Positions 15,123 to 23,758 are shown, numbered from the stretch's first letter. The stretch is 53,512 nucleotides of DNA from JBHIET01 sp046760785 (GCA_046760785.1 JBHIET010000016.1:1-53512); one strand, 5' to 3'. A program made the numbers and translations. The notes: generated by a model not told the origin, from the letters alone.

Positions 15123-16599
15123 TGGACCTACTCCATGAAGCAATAGTCAGGCTACGTGTACCATACTTGAGTTCCTTGCGCCCTTTGGCCGTCGGGGCCC
15201 CGCCTCTAGCGATATGCCCAGCCTCCAGCATCGCCGCCCGGGCCAATTGGGTTTCCCCCAGATCAAACAAACGTGTAGCCATCATCTCCAATTGGTGGGT
15301 CGCTGTAGTGGCATCCCCACCATCAAGCGCATTCCAGGCCCGCTCCTGCATCTGATAGAGGGCAACTCTACTCAATGCACTCAAAATAGGCGTCGGCACC
15401 GGTTGAGGCGGTGGCTCGGTGGATGTGAACGTGCAACGAATATCGCGCCGCAGTCTGCTTCCCCGTTGCCCCAGCGACGGGATGTCGCCCGTAAGCTCAA
15501 ACCGCAACAGCCGGTGCTCTCCAGCCGGCCTTTGAGACACGCCCATCTCCAACACGAGGGCCAATGGTGCATCGGCTTGTAGCGTGCCCAGATCAATCAC
15601 ACCATTGACTAAAGCAAGGCGTTCCAGGTAAGGCGAGGTGCGAAACGCGCTTTCCAACCACACGCCCTCAGCGCAGTGGAGCTCCAGCTTCAAGCCTTGA
15701 GCGGAGACTGTTCCCAGGCCACGCACCCTCTGCTCCAACAACATGCTCACCTGGCCGGGCGACGCAATATAGGCAGAGACACCCCCACTTTGGGCCGCCA
15801 TCTCATCGAGCAGGACATCGTTCCAGTCATCGCCTATGCCCATAGCGGTGATGCCAATGCGACGTGCGCCTGCTTGTCGGGCTTCGGCTATGCAATCCTC
15901 GTCATCACCATAGGTCTGACCATCGGTGAGCAGGATCAAATGGCTGGTGATCTGATTGCTATGGCGCTTTTCGAGTTCTGCCAGCCCGGCTCGTATACCC
16001 TGCAAGATCTCAGTCCCGCCGCTGGCCCAGATAGCGGAGACTTTGGCCTTGGCATGAGCACGGTTGATGCCCAACTGGCTGGGCAGCACGACTTTGGCCC
16101 GGTCGCTAAAAGTGACCACTGCCAGAGCATCGTCGTCGTGCAACTCGTCAATAATCCGGTGGGCCGCTTGTTTGACGTGTTCCAGCCGCGTTCCCTGCAT
16201 CGAGGTACTCTGATCAATCACCAGACACAGATTTACCGGCAGTCGCGTACCCCGCACAGCCGGAGTCGGCCGAACTTCCATCAAGAGATAGACCACCTGC
16301 TCGTCGTGGAGGGAATAGAGTTGCTCCTGGCTCAGCAGGATATTCAGAGAGAATGCCGCCTCCTCGCTGAATCCCAACTCGGCCCGCTGCCGGTCGTAAG
16401 CACGGCGCTGCTGCGGATCACTCAAGACAGCGTAGGCAGCCTGGACATCACGAAACAGTGCTGTTGGAGCTTTCTCTGTCCGGCTGTCCGGGTGGTAGCG
16501 GCGCGCCAGCGCACGATAGGCACGCTTGATCTCCTCATCTGTCGCAGATTGAGGCACCCCCAGGACAGCGTAGTAATCTCTTTCGGCGTCTATACTCAT
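15115..16599 (-). CDS. J-domain/VWA fusion protein
   Basis: A 494-aa protein with an unusual domain order. A DnaJ J-domain occupies residues 8-75 with HPD at 36-38, and is followed by a von Willebrand A domain with a MIDAS sequence DQSTS near residue 125 and a later TDGQTYGDD. The C-terminal third is helical and unassigned. J-domains stimulate Hsp70 ATPases; VWA domains bind partners through a divalent metal ion. ATG 16599 lies 41 bp after the kinase gene; a TTG nine bases upstream is possible. The fusion suggests chaperone recruitment to a partner controlled by the kinase. Confidence 0.85.
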   Translation of the reverse strand: MSIDAERDYYAVLGVPQSATDEEIKRAYRALARRYHPDSRTEKAPTALFRDVQAAYAVLSDPQQRRAYDRQRAELGFSEEAAFSLNILLSQEQLYSLHDEQVVYLLMEVRPTPAVRGTRLPVNLCLVIDQSTSMQGTRLEHVKQAAHRIIDELHDDDALAVVTFSDRAKVVLPSQLGINRAHAKAKVSAIWASGGTEILQGIRAGLAELEKRHSNQITSHLILLTDGQTYGDDEDCIAEARQAGARRIGITAMGIGDDWNDVLLDEMAAQSGGVSAYIASPGQVSMLLEQRVRGLGTVSAQGLKLELHCAEGVWLESAFRTSPYLERLALVNGVIDLGTLQADAPLALVLEMGVSQRPAGEHRLLRFELTGDIPSLGQRGSRLRRDIRCTFTSTEPPPQPVPTPILSALSRVALYQMQERAWNALDGGDATTATHQLEMMATRLFDLGETQLARAAMLEAGHIARGGAPTAKGRKELKYGTRSLTIASWSRSND

Positions 16600-16640
16600 A
16601 CGCCCCAACCCAACGATAACTCCACCACAGACATGCAGTT

Positions 16641-18629
16641 TCAGGCAGGAAGCGCATACAGGTAATGATCGGCCGAGCCAATGTATACCACGTCATCCAC
16701 TACCGTGGGTGACGACGTCACCGGCCCGTCAGTCTGAAAGCGCCACCGCAAACTACCCATCTTAGCATCCAGGCTGTAGACGGCCCCATCTACCGAGCCA
16801 AAGTATACCGCCTCTCCGGCAAAGGCCGGGGATGAGGTCACCTGACCTTCTGTGGCATAACGCCAGACCAGACGACCACTTTCGGCATCCAGAGCATAGA
16901 GGTACCCATCGGCCGAGCCAATGAAGACCAGCCCCTCGCCTACTGCAGGTGAGGACACAATCGGCCCACCGGTACGATAGCGCCATGCTGCCCAACCCGA
17001 ACGGATGTCCAGGCCGTAGACTTGCTCGTCCTGAGAACCCACGCAGACCTTATCCTCAGTCAGGACGGGAGAGGAGGTCACGCCACGACGAGCGCGGAAG
17101 CGCCAGCTTGACTCGCCGTTGATACCCACAGCGTATACCATTCCCGCTTCACATCCCACGTAGATAGCGCTATTGCCCACGGCCGGTGACGAGCGCACTT
17201 TTCCATCCGCCTCAAACTTCCACGCGATACGGCCGCTGTATATATTGACGGCATAGAGATGTCGGTCATCAGAACCGAAGAACACATGATCGAACGCAGC
17301 ACGAGGGGATGACCACACACTGCCCTGAGTGGGACAGGTCCACGAGATACGCCCCGTATCTGCATTGACGGCGTAGAGCACCCTATCCGCAGAGCCGAAG
17401 AACACGCGCCCTCCGTGCACGCAAGGGGATGAGCCAAGCCCTCCTTCAGCAGCATACTTCCACCGAAACTCTCCATTATTAGCGTTGATGGCATAGAGAT
17501 TGTTGTCGTAAGCGCTGACGTAAACAACGCCGTTATGTACCGCTGGCATGGAGCGCACCTCATCCTCGCAGGCGAAACGCCACAAGGGCATAACGTCGCC
17601 GCCAGCAAAGGCCACAGTGCCGAATGTGGCCGTCCCGCCCATGCCACGGGCCGAACTCAGGCTCATCAGCGCGCGCTGCATCTCTGCGGCTGAGCCATAG
17701 CGCCTGTTGATGTCATACTCCAAGGCCCGACTGATGATCTCCACCAGCTCGCGGGAGACGAGGGGGTTTCTCTCGTGGATAGGACGTTCGTGAAAAGAGA
17801 ACGGTGCCTCCAGTCGTGGGTCCTGCTTACTTAGCAGGTGATGCATGGTAGCCCCCAGAGCGTAGATGTCTACCCTCGGTTCGGCGACACCTCGATATTG
17901 CTCCGGCGGTGTGTACCCCTCGGTACCGATCATAGTGCCCTTCTGACCGCTCTGAAAGACTCTGGCAATTCCGAAGTCCACCAGCCGAATGCGATTACGG
18001 CTATCGAGCATGATATTGGAAGGCTTGATGTCACGAAAGATGATAGGCTGGGGCTCGTGGCTATGCAGATAATTCAGCACCTCACAGACCTGGATAGCCC
18101 ACTGCACTACCTGTGCCTCCGGCAAAAAGCCTTCCGTATCGGCCAGGAGAGCCTCCAGGTCCCTGCCATCTACAAACTCAAGGACAAGGTAACTGCGGTC
18201 GCCTTCGCTGAAATAGTCGTAGACTTGAACGATGCCGGGGTGACTGAGGGTGGCAAGGATGTTGGCTTCACGCTCGAAGTTGCGTTCCATCATAGCCCGC
18301 ACCTGTGGATCGGTAGCGGTGTTGAGCATCTCTTTGACGACACACAGCCGGGTGACTTTGGGGAAGCGCAGGTCCTGAGCCTGATAGACGGCGCTCATGC
18401 CACCAACCGCCAGCATTCCCAGAATGCGATAGCGATCCTGAAGCCGATGACCGTCAGGCAGTCGCCCCTCGGCATGTTTGGCTTCCTGGGGTGAGGGGCG
18501 CATACGTCGCGTGCCGAGTCCTCTCTGCAGGGCCGGAGCGCGCGACTCCTCCGCGGGCCTTTGCTCTTGTGCAACAGATGCACCAGACGAAGAGCCTATA
18601 TCAACCTTACGGGTTCCCAGGGATTCCAT
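16641..18629 (-). CDS. Ser/Thr protein kinase with PQQ-like beta-propeller
   Basis: A 662-aa Hanks-type kinase. The glycine loop is LAVGGMSAVYQA, the invariant lysine is in VVKEML, the catalytic loop is FRDIKPSN with D200 (HRD replaced by FRD), and DFG is at 218-220. From about residue 350 eight repeats with a conserved W and YVGSADGYLYALD-like strands make a beta-propeller of the PQQ/Kelch type. No membrane segment separates the two halves, unlike PknB-type receptor kinases, so the sensor propeller is probably cytosolic. ATG 18629 heads a six-gene operon ending with the GTPase. The ligand and substrates are unknown; the FHA proteins beside it are candidate partners. Confidence 0.9.
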   Translation of the reverse strand: MESLGTRKVDIGSSSGASVAQEQRPAEESRAPALQRGLGTRRMRPSPQEAKHAEGRLPDGHRLQDRYRILGMLAVGGMSAVYQAQDLRFPKVTRLCVVKEMLNTATDPQVRAMMERNFEREANILATLSHPGIVQVYDYFSEGDRSYLVLEFVDGRDLEALLADTEGFLPEAQVVQWAIQVCEVLNYLHSHEPQPIIFRDIKPSNIMLDSRNRIRLVDFGIARVFQSGQKGTMIGTEGYTPPEQYRGVAEPRVDIYALGATMHHLLSKQDPRLEAPFSFHERPIHERNPLVSRELVEIISRALEYDINRRYGSAAEMQRALMSLSSARGMGGTATFGTVAFAGGDVMPLWRFACEDEVRSMPAVHNGVVYVSAYDNNLYAINANNGEFRWKYAAEGGLGSSPCVHGGRVFFGSADRVLYAVNADTGRISWTCPTQGSVWSSPRAAFDHVFFGSDDRHLYAVNIYSGRIAWKFEADGKVRSSPAVGNSAIYVGCEAGMVYAVGINGESSWRFRARRGVTSSPVLTEDKVCVGSQDEQVYGLDIRSGWAAWRYRTGGPIVSSPAVGEGLVFIGSADGYLYALDAESGRLVWRYATEGQVTSSPAFAGEAVYFGSVDGAVYSLDAKMGSLRWRFQTDGPVTSSPTVVDDVVYIGSADHYLYALPA

Positions 18630-18769
18630 ACTTATCTCGCAAGTACGTCTTACTACCTTAGTCGCTGCCCACCACGCTGCATCGGTTCTACACCTCACGC
18701 CCTCGCAGGGGTAGAGGTAACCAATGTATAACAGACTCTGTTCATCAATAACACATACGTCTGATTATT

Positions 18770-18797
18770 ATTATAGGCGAAATGTACAAATGTGCAA
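18770..18797 (-). promoter_or_regulatory. Promoter of kinase operon
   Basis: Minus-strand TTGCAC (18792-18797), 16-bp spacer and TATAAT (18770-18775), giving a leader of about 130 nt. The leader includes the palindrome AACAGAGTCTGTT (18731-18743). The spacer contains a tandem ACATTTG-type sequence shared with the promoter at 20377-20405. Confidence 0.7.
18781..18795 (-). promoter_or_regulatory. Tandem operator-like repeat, kinase promoter
   Basis: On the minus strand GCACATTTGTACATT spans the -35/-10 spacer. It contains two ACATTT units 8 bp apart. The sequence CACATTTG-TACATTTC matches CACATTTG-CACATGTG of the hydrolase promoter at 13 of 16 positions. Confidence 0.5.
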
Positions 18798-18918
18798 TCT
18801 CGCGCCGGAGAGGTCATTTTGCTGTCGCATAAACCTAACCCCATCGGGGCCTGAACCACGCCTTTCACTGCAAGCAACGACTTCACGCTGGGGGCGTCAA
18901 GATTGATGAGGTAGATGA

Positions 18919-20349
18919 TTACTGGGTCAGGTTGAAGTAATTGTAGGTCGCAGTAGCGATGTCAGCAACCAGAGGATTGCTTTCCTCCCATTCCAACCAC
19001 TGAGGACGATAAAGGAACACGACCAGAACAAAATCGCCGCCCGGGCTGAACACCAGCGCCGCGTCGGCGTGGGTGTCACCTGTGAAGCCATGTTTGTGCG
19101 CCACTTGCGTCCCCGCTGGAACCCCGGTCTCGATAAGGCTGTCAGTGTGACTCGTGCTCATCCACTCGATCATCTGACTGCACTCATCAGCAGTAAAGGC
19201 GCCAGGATATGCAACCATCAACGCACCACCGCCATGACTACATTGATAAATCATCTCCAACAGCAGTCCCACGTCCAGCGGCGTGGTCTGCATATAGGGA
19301 TCGGGTTCGGTGGTAATGTCGGTACGGGAATTGGCCGGCGTGACAATAGTCGGCGGAGCAATCTCCTCATCGTAAGGGGTTGCCAGGAAGGTGTTGAGCA
19401 GCCCCAGGTAATGCAGCGAAGCAGTCAGGTTCTCGGCACCCTGGTAACCGTCACCATTGCCGACGATGTCGCGCAGAAGCAGGTTAGCTTTAAAATTGCT
19501 GCTGGTGACGCCCAGTGTATCACTCAGCCAGTCCGTCACCTCAAAATCGAGAGGAGCATCCAAGACTCGATAGGTTTCTTCCATGATGGCGATCTTGAGC
19601 ACGCTCAACCCAGCGTAGGCGACGTCAGCATTGATCTCCAGTTCATCCCCAGTCTGCAGGTCCTTGACGAAGATGCCCGGTATCAGACCCTCATGGTCAT
19701 CCAGAAGAGATTGAAGCAACTGGCCCAGCATATCCAGATCCAGCGGTGGTGCTTCCTCCGTTCGCACAACCAACTCGACCTGCCGGTCGGTGGCTGAGAC
19801 GAGGGCAGCAACGAGACGGGCGCGAGACGGTGCGACGTCCAGTTCGTAGCCTGGTTGGCCAGGCCGGAAGGTCAGACTGACCGGCAGTGGGACCGGCTCC
19901 TGTGGTGGCCGGTCGTACTGCCTGACGACGCGGGCCAGAAAGCCATCGAGCCGCTCCTCCGAGTAATTGACCACCACGGGGACGTCCACGGGGTCAGGTG
20001 GGCGGCGCAGAATGTGAGCGATGAAGCCATCAAGCCCACCACGCGCGGCCAGCACCGCGTCTAAGTTAGCCGCTGTCTCCTCAGCATTACAACGCAACTC
20101 GACGCTATCGGAAGAAAGGGACAGTTGTTGCTCTTGGTATGTAACTTCCACCGGCGTGGCAAAAGCCGCTTCGAGGGCCTGGAGTGCCTGTTCGCGCGTC
20201 ATCCCCTCTACAGGCATGCCGGCCATCGTCATCCCGGGGGCTAAGATACGACTGGTCGAGCGATAGTCGAAGTACTGCCACGTAAGAAAGAGCGCGAGAA
20301 CGGCAGCTATGATAACGAACCAAGCGATAATTCCAGTTCTACGCCACAA
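18919..20349 (-). CDS. Beta-lactamase-like serine hydrolase, membrane-anchored
   Basis: A 476-aa protein with one N-terminal membrane segment, an exported domain resembling the PG-binding_4/VanW-associated region (APGMTMAGMPVEGMT), and a C-terminal class A beta-lactamase-like domain. The active-site motif SVLK (SxxK) and the late KHGFTG (KTG-like) fit the penicillin-binding fold. The start is set to TTG 20349 because GGAGGG lies six bases before it. The ATG at 20388 gives a poor N-terminal extension. Its promoter shares a tandem sequence with the kinase promoter, which suggests co-regulation. Role: probable cell-wall enzyme or sensor. Confidence 0.78.
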   Translation of the reverse strand: MWRRTGIIAWFVIIAAVLALFLTWQYFDYRSTSRILAPGMTMAGMPVEGMTREQALQALEAAFATPVEVTYQEQQLSLSSDSVELRCNAEETAANLDAVLAARGGLDGFIAHILRRPPDPVDVPVVVNYSEERLDGFLARVVRQYDRPPQEPVPLPVSLTFRPGQPGYELDVAPSRARLVAALVSATDRQVELVVRTEEAPPLDLDMLGQLLQSLLDDHEGLIPGIFVKDLQTGDELEINADVAYAGLSVLKIAIMEETYRVLDAPLDFEVTDWLSDTLGVTSSNFKANLLLRDIVGNGDGYQGAENLTASLHYLGLLNTFLATPYDEEIAPPTIVTPANSRTDITTEPDPYMQTTPLDVGLLLEMIYQCSHGGGALMVAYPGAFTADECSQMIEWMSTSHTDSLIETGVPAGTQVAHKHGFTGDTHADAALVFSPGGDFVLVVFLYRPQWLEWEESNPLVADIATATYNYFNLTQ

Positions 20350-20376
20350 GGGATTCCCTCCATCAAGTGTATGATG

Positions 20377-20405
20377 ATTATAACACATGTGCAAATGTGC
20401 GCCAA
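20377..20405 (-). promoter_or_regulatory. Promoter of serine hydrolase with tandem operator
   Basis: Minus-strand TTGGCG (20400-20405), 17-bp spacer and TATAAT (20377-20382). The spacer reads CACATTTG-CACATGTG (20384-20399), a direct repeat of 8 bp that nearly matches the kinase-operon promoter. Confidence 0.65.
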
Positions 20406-20439
20406 GTACCAGGAAACATCGCACAACCTGCCATTTTGT

Positions 20440-20447
20440 GGTATAAT
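20440..20447 (+). promoter_or_regulatory. Extended -10 box before double-FHA gene
   Basis: TGGTATAAT is an extended -10 element reading toward the plus-strand FHA gene 165 bp away; no good -35 box is seen. The preceding word TTTTGTGGTAT also occurs in the trpS promoter. Confidence 0.45.
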
Positions 20448-20611
20448 AATTATTAAAGATTGTTTAAAAATACCCGCCCTGTACCAACTGCTGATCGCCT
20501 TTATTTCGCACCCTCAAGCGGGTGCTATCCCTCATTCTTGACCGTACGAAGCGGTTTGTCGGGCCTACGAAGTTTCCAAACGCGCTCTCAGACTGGTAAG
20601 GGTAACCCTTG

Positions 20612-21670
20612 ATGTCCAACTGCCGGGAATGTAAGCTACGTGAACGCTGCATCGAGGAGTGCAGCACCTCCCCCAGTATCAAGCTGATGATGCACCGCGC
20701 CTTCGAGACGGGGAGGGATACCCAGCAGATGTGGGGGTGGCTGCAGGAGAATTGCCTGCTTCTTCCCCAGAAGCGGGAAGTGTCCCGCCCATCCGCATTG
20801 AAGCGACGCTTAAAGCGCGAAGCCGAGCATGTCGAGGCCATCGAGGAGGTCAAGGAAGTTGCCCCCTCCCCCACCAAGGCAATACCCGTGGCCGCCCGCG
20901 AACCGACCAGAAAGCCCCCTGCCAAGCTGAGGGAGATCGAGGAGAGGGAAGAAGCGGCCCCCTCCCGCTATTGTCTCGTCCTCCAAGGCGGCCAACACCG
21001 GATCGCCCTGCCAGCAAACGGGGAAATTGTGTTGGGGCGCTTCGATCCAGCGATCAAAGTGACCCCTGACGTGGACCTGAGCCACGATGACTGGGAAAAC
21101 CTCGCTATCTCCCGCCGCCACGCCCGTGTCAGCGGTCGCAATGGCCAGCACGAGATCGAGGACCTGGGCAGTACCAACGGCACCATGGTCAACGGGAAAA
21201 AGCTCTTGATCGGCCAGAAGGTACAGCTACGGCCAAACGACCGGGTCACCCTGGGGTATTGTGAATTTGTCTACCGTCCCATTCCAGAGATACAGACCTC
21301 ACCCCATGCCGCACCACCTTCGGCTTACCTGCGGGTCGCGTTCACCGGCCATCGCTTTCCCCTGCCCTCATGGGGTGAAGGGATCGTTGGTCGGAGCGAC
21401 CACGCGATAGGCTTCATCCCCGACATTGACCTGAGCGCAGAAGGAGGAGAGGTTGCTGAGGTCGTCGCCCGCCGTCACGTCAAGATCGTCGCCCGCAACG
21501 GCCGCCATTATGTGGAGGACTTGGGCAGCACTAACGGCACTAAACTTAACGGCGTGCACATCAGGATCGGTGAACTCGGCCTGCTGAGCCCAGGTGATCA
21601 CCTCTGGTTAGGAGGATGTGTCCTGTCCTATGATATAGAACTTCAATCTGACGAGAAAGGCTCCAACTGA
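20612..21670 (+). CDS. Double-FHA protein with cysteine-rich N-terminus
   Basis: A 352-aa protein. The N-terminus has four cysteines (C4, C7, C13, C17), then comes a charged coiled linker, and two FHA domains follow (about 125-225 and 245-340). Both contain the core: LGRFD...SRRHARVSG...LGSTNGTMVNG in the first and VGRSD...ARRHVKIVA...LGSTNGTKLNG in the second. They differ mainly in linker sequence and look like an internal duplication. It is a likely phosphothreonine-dependent scaffold for the kinase of the neighbouring operon. ATG 20612 is preceded by a TTG codon that could also serve. Confidence 0.87.
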   Translation: MSNCRECKLRERCIEECSTSPSIKLMMHRAFETGRDTQQMWGWLQENCLLLPQKREVSRPSALKRRLKREAEHVEAIEEVKEVAPSPTKAIPVAAREPTRKPPAKLREIEEREEAAPSRYCLVLQGGQHRIALPANGEIVLGRFDPAIKVTPDVDLSHDDWENLAISRRHARVSGRNGQHEIEDLGSTNGTMVNGKKLLIGQKVQLRPNDRVTLGYCEFVYRPIPEIQTSPHAAPPSAYLRVAFTGHRFPLPSWGEGIVGRSDHAIGFIPDIDLSAEGGEVAEVVARRHVKIVARNGRHYVEDLGSTNGTKLNGVHIRIGELGLLSPGDHLWLGGCVLSYDIELQSDEKGSN

Positions 21671-21732
21671 GTGCCTACCCGATGCTTTTCCGTCACAAAA
21701 AGACTGCACAATACACGGAGTGAAGGTTAACG

Positions 21733-22551
21733 ATGCCCAAGAAGCCTGAGGAGAAAAAGGAAGTAACAGGCAAAATGCCGACCGAAGTCATCACCTGGAA
21801 AAAGGACGGTAAGGAGATGATCTACATCCCTGCCGGAGATTTTCCGATGGGGAGCGACGAGAGCCGGGACAATGAGCGCCCCGCTCACACCGTTTACGTA
21901 GATGCCTTCTACATAGATCGCTACCCGGTGACCAATGAGGAATACAAACGCTTCGTGGATGCCACTGGGCACCCAGTGCCCTGCTACGACGTGGAATGGG
22001 CCCAGCCATACGGTTACAACTGGGACCCAGAGAGGCGAACGCCACCGGAGGGCAAGGAGAGATATCCAGTGGTGCTCGTCAGTTGGGAAGACGCAAAGGC
22101 ATACGCCGCCTGGGCTGGCAAGCGGTTGCCTACGGAGGCGGAATGGGAGCGGGCCGCACGCTCTACTGACGGGCGTCGCTGGCCGTGGGGAAACGAGTTC
22201 ATCGAAGGCCGCTGCAACACCAAGGAAAGCAACGCCAACGGCACCACCCCCGTCGGCCGATATTCCCCGGAAGGCGACAGTCCGGATGGAGTTGGGGATA
22301 TGGTGGGCAACGTGTGGGAGTGGACCAGCAGCCTGTTCCGGCCCTATCCCTACGACGCCAATGATGGACGGGAGAGCCAGGAAGCTGATGGGTGGCGTGT
22401 CCTACGTGGTGGCTCATGGTCTAACGACCTGGACCGAGCGCGTTGCACCGCCCGCCTCGATGGAGACTTCCTGTTCTTCAATAACGTTGGTTTTCGTTGT
22501 GCCGTGTCGGCCGAGACGGTTGAAGACGACGAACCACAGCCGGGCAAGTGA
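21733..22551 (+). CDS. Formylglycine-generating-enzyme-like (FGE-sulfatase) protein
   Basis: A 272-aa protein of the SUMF1/FGE-sulfatase fold: IPAGDFPMGSDE at the start, PVTNEEYKRFVDATG, WEDAKAYAAWAGKRLPTEAEWERAA, and near the end VGNVWEWT and LRGGSW. Many bacterial members are not sulfatase activators but ligand-binding or sensor domains associated with Ser/Thr kinases. Here it lies next to an FHA protein and a kinase operon, so the latter is likely. No signal peptide is present. ATG 21733 follows GAAGGTTAACG. A strong terminator follows. Confidence 0.85.
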   Translation: MPKKPEEKKEVTGKMPTEVITWKKDGKEMIYIPAGDFPMGSDESRDNERPAHTVYVDAFYIDRYPVTNEEYKRFVDATGHPVPCYDVEWAQPYGYNWDPERRTPPEGKERYPVVLVSWEDAKAYAAWAGKRLPTEAEWERAARSTDGRRWPWGNEFIEGRCNTKESNANGTTPVGRYSPEGDSPDGVGDMVGNVWEWTSSLFRPYPYDANDGRESQEADGWRVLRGGSWSNDLDRARCTARLDGDFLFFNNVGFRCAVSAETVEDDEPQPGK

Positions 22552-22579
22552 TCATACCCGTAGATTTCGCGCAGGAATA

Positions 22580-22610
22580 AAGCCCCGCCTCTTGTGGCGG
22601 GGCTTCTTTT
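22580..22610 (+). terminator. Strong intrinsic terminator
   Basis: AAGCCCCGCC (22580-22589), six-base loop, GGCGGGGCTT (22596-22605) and then CTTTT. It ends transcription of the FHA/FGE unit. Confidence 0.9.
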
Positions 22611-22644
22611 GTAAACCGGCCTTTGGACCACACCTGCGCTAGCG

Positions 22645-22911
22645 CTACGAGTGCCGCTCCAACCAGCGGTAGGCCAGATAGCCTGAAATCGCGCCGAAGA
22701 TCAGATTCTGCGCCGGCCAGACACAGCACCATACTCCGAGAGTGCCGATAGTCAGCGTCAGGCCAATGATCCAGTCCAGCAACCAGTAGCCGACCAACAG
22801 CAGGATACCCATCGCCGGCCGCCCGGCATAGATCCAGCCGATGCCCAGGAAGCCAAAGAACCCGCCCACAATCTCCAGCAACAATGCCACAAAGGGGTCT
22901 CGCCTGCTCAT
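22645..22911 (-). CDS. Small TM2-like membrane protein
   Basis: An 88-aa protein with two or three hydrophobic segments: FVALLLEIVGGFFGFLGIG, GILLLVGYWLLDWIIGLTL and a third including CCVWPAQN. The sequence GFLGIGWIYAGRPAMG resembles the TM2-domain core. Its ATG overlaps the stop of the upstream gene (ATGA arrangement at 22911), so translation is coupled to the DUF4870-like gene. Confidence 0.75.
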   Translation of the reverse strand: MSRRDPFVALLLEIVGGFFGFLGIGWIYAGRPAMGILLLVGYWLLDWIIGLTLTIGTLGVWCCVWPAQNLIFGAISGYLAYRWLERHS

Positions 22912-23438
22912 CACGCGATCCTCTGCAATCGCTCCCCAATCAGCCAATAGCGAAAATCGCGCCCCTGGTAAACCTCGTAGGCCGCATACAGCCCATAGCC
23001 GAGCCAAGTGAAGGGCGCGCATACCAATAGCAACACCATCAACAGTGTGAACAGCAACGCAAACGGCATAAGCAGAAACCCCACGAGCACTGCCGAGAGC
23101 AAGCCGCTGACCGTCCACGCCATCGCTACCCAAACAGCCAGCACCACTGCGACAACTGCGTAGACCAACACGCCAGCTACCTGGTAGACAAAAGATTGCA
23201 GCGCGTGAAAGGCAACGAAGCGCGATTTCTCCCGGTATCCGAAATACATCACCAGCGGTACTGCCAGCCCGACCGGCGCGCCAACACCACCTCCTATCCC
23301 CAGTATCAGTGTCAGCAGGACACTCGCGTGTGCCAGCGCTGCCGCCGTCCACTCATCTGTGGCCACCTGCACCGCCTCACTGCTGCCCGTCGCCACCTCG
23401 CCCTCTACCACTTCTTGAACGACCTCTGCGTCCAGCAT
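22911..23438 (-). CDS. DUF4870/Tic20-like membrane protein
   Basis: A 175-aa membrane protein. After an acidic N-terminus the sequence WTAAALAHASVLL, then YREKSRFVAFHALQSF, is typical of the DUF4870 group (Tic20-like). Several hydrophobic segments follow. ATG 23438 is directly preceded by AGGAGG. It forms a two-gene operon with the TM2-like gene. Function unknown; DUF4870 proteins are often linked to membrane assembly, but nothing here shows it. Confidence 0.78.
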   Translation of the reverse strand: MLDAEVVQEVVEGEVATGSSEAVQVATDEWTAAALAHASVLLTLILGIGGGVGAPVGLAVPLVMYFGYREKSRFVAFHALQSFVYQVAGVLVYAVVAVVLAVWVAMAWTVSGLLSAVLVGFLLMPFALLFTLLMVLLLVCAPFTWLGYGLYAAYEVYQGRDFRYWLIGERLQRIA

Positions 23439-23486
23439 CTCGCCTCCTGCTTCCTACCACCCAATACGCACTTCTTCGCCCCAGGG

Positions 23487-23514
23487 TTGCACCCTCATAT
23501 CACCGTGCTATAAT
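23487..23514 (+). promoter_or_regulatory. Promoter of 65-aa membrane protein (leaderless)
   Basis: TTGCAC (23487-23492), 16-bp spacer, TATAAT (23509-23514). ATG 23524 lies 9 bp after the -10 box, the same geometry as mutM. Confidence 0.7.
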
Positions 23515-23523
23515 GTGCGGGCC

Positions 23524-23721
23524 ATGGTCACCAAGCGTCAACTCGGCATCGTTGTCATTGCACTCAGCTTACTCGCCGTCCTCGGCATAGTCACGGTGGA
23601 CTTTATCGGTGCCGGCAAGTGGGGCGGATTCGGCCCGTTGCAGCGAATAGGGATCGGCCTCAGCCTCGCAGGCCTGGTCGTGGGCTTCATGCTGGTTCGT
23701 CTGGGCAACCGCCCGGCCTAA
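23524..23721 (+). CDS. Small two-span membrane protein
   Basis: A 65-aa protein with two hydrophobic helices (IVVIALSLLAVLGIVTV and IGLSLAGLVVGFMLVRLG) joined by a glycine-rich loop. No family recognised. ATG 23524 is preferred to GTG 23515 because the -10 box touches that GTG, and the ATG gives the leaderless geometry found at mutM. It precedes a GT39-like gene and may be its small partner. Confidence 0.55.
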   Translation: MVTKRQLGIVVIALSLLAVLGIVTVDFIGAGKWGGFGPLQRIGIGLSLAGLVVGFMLVRLGNRPA

Positions 23722-23757
23722 CCAACCAACCAACTAACCAACCAACTAGCCAACCAC
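23719..23757 (+). repeat. AACC tetranucleotide-like microsatellite
   Basis: About eight imperfect AACC/CAAC units fill the gap between the small membrane gene and the ATG of the GT39-like gene. The tract occupies the place of a ribosome site, so length changes could alter expression. Confidence 0.6.
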
Positions 23758-23758
23758 C

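Noticed and set aside
22645..23352. 235-aa minus-strand frame as one protein
   Set aside because: The part before 22911 reads through the DUF4870-like gene in another frame; only the 88-aa TM2-like end is credible.
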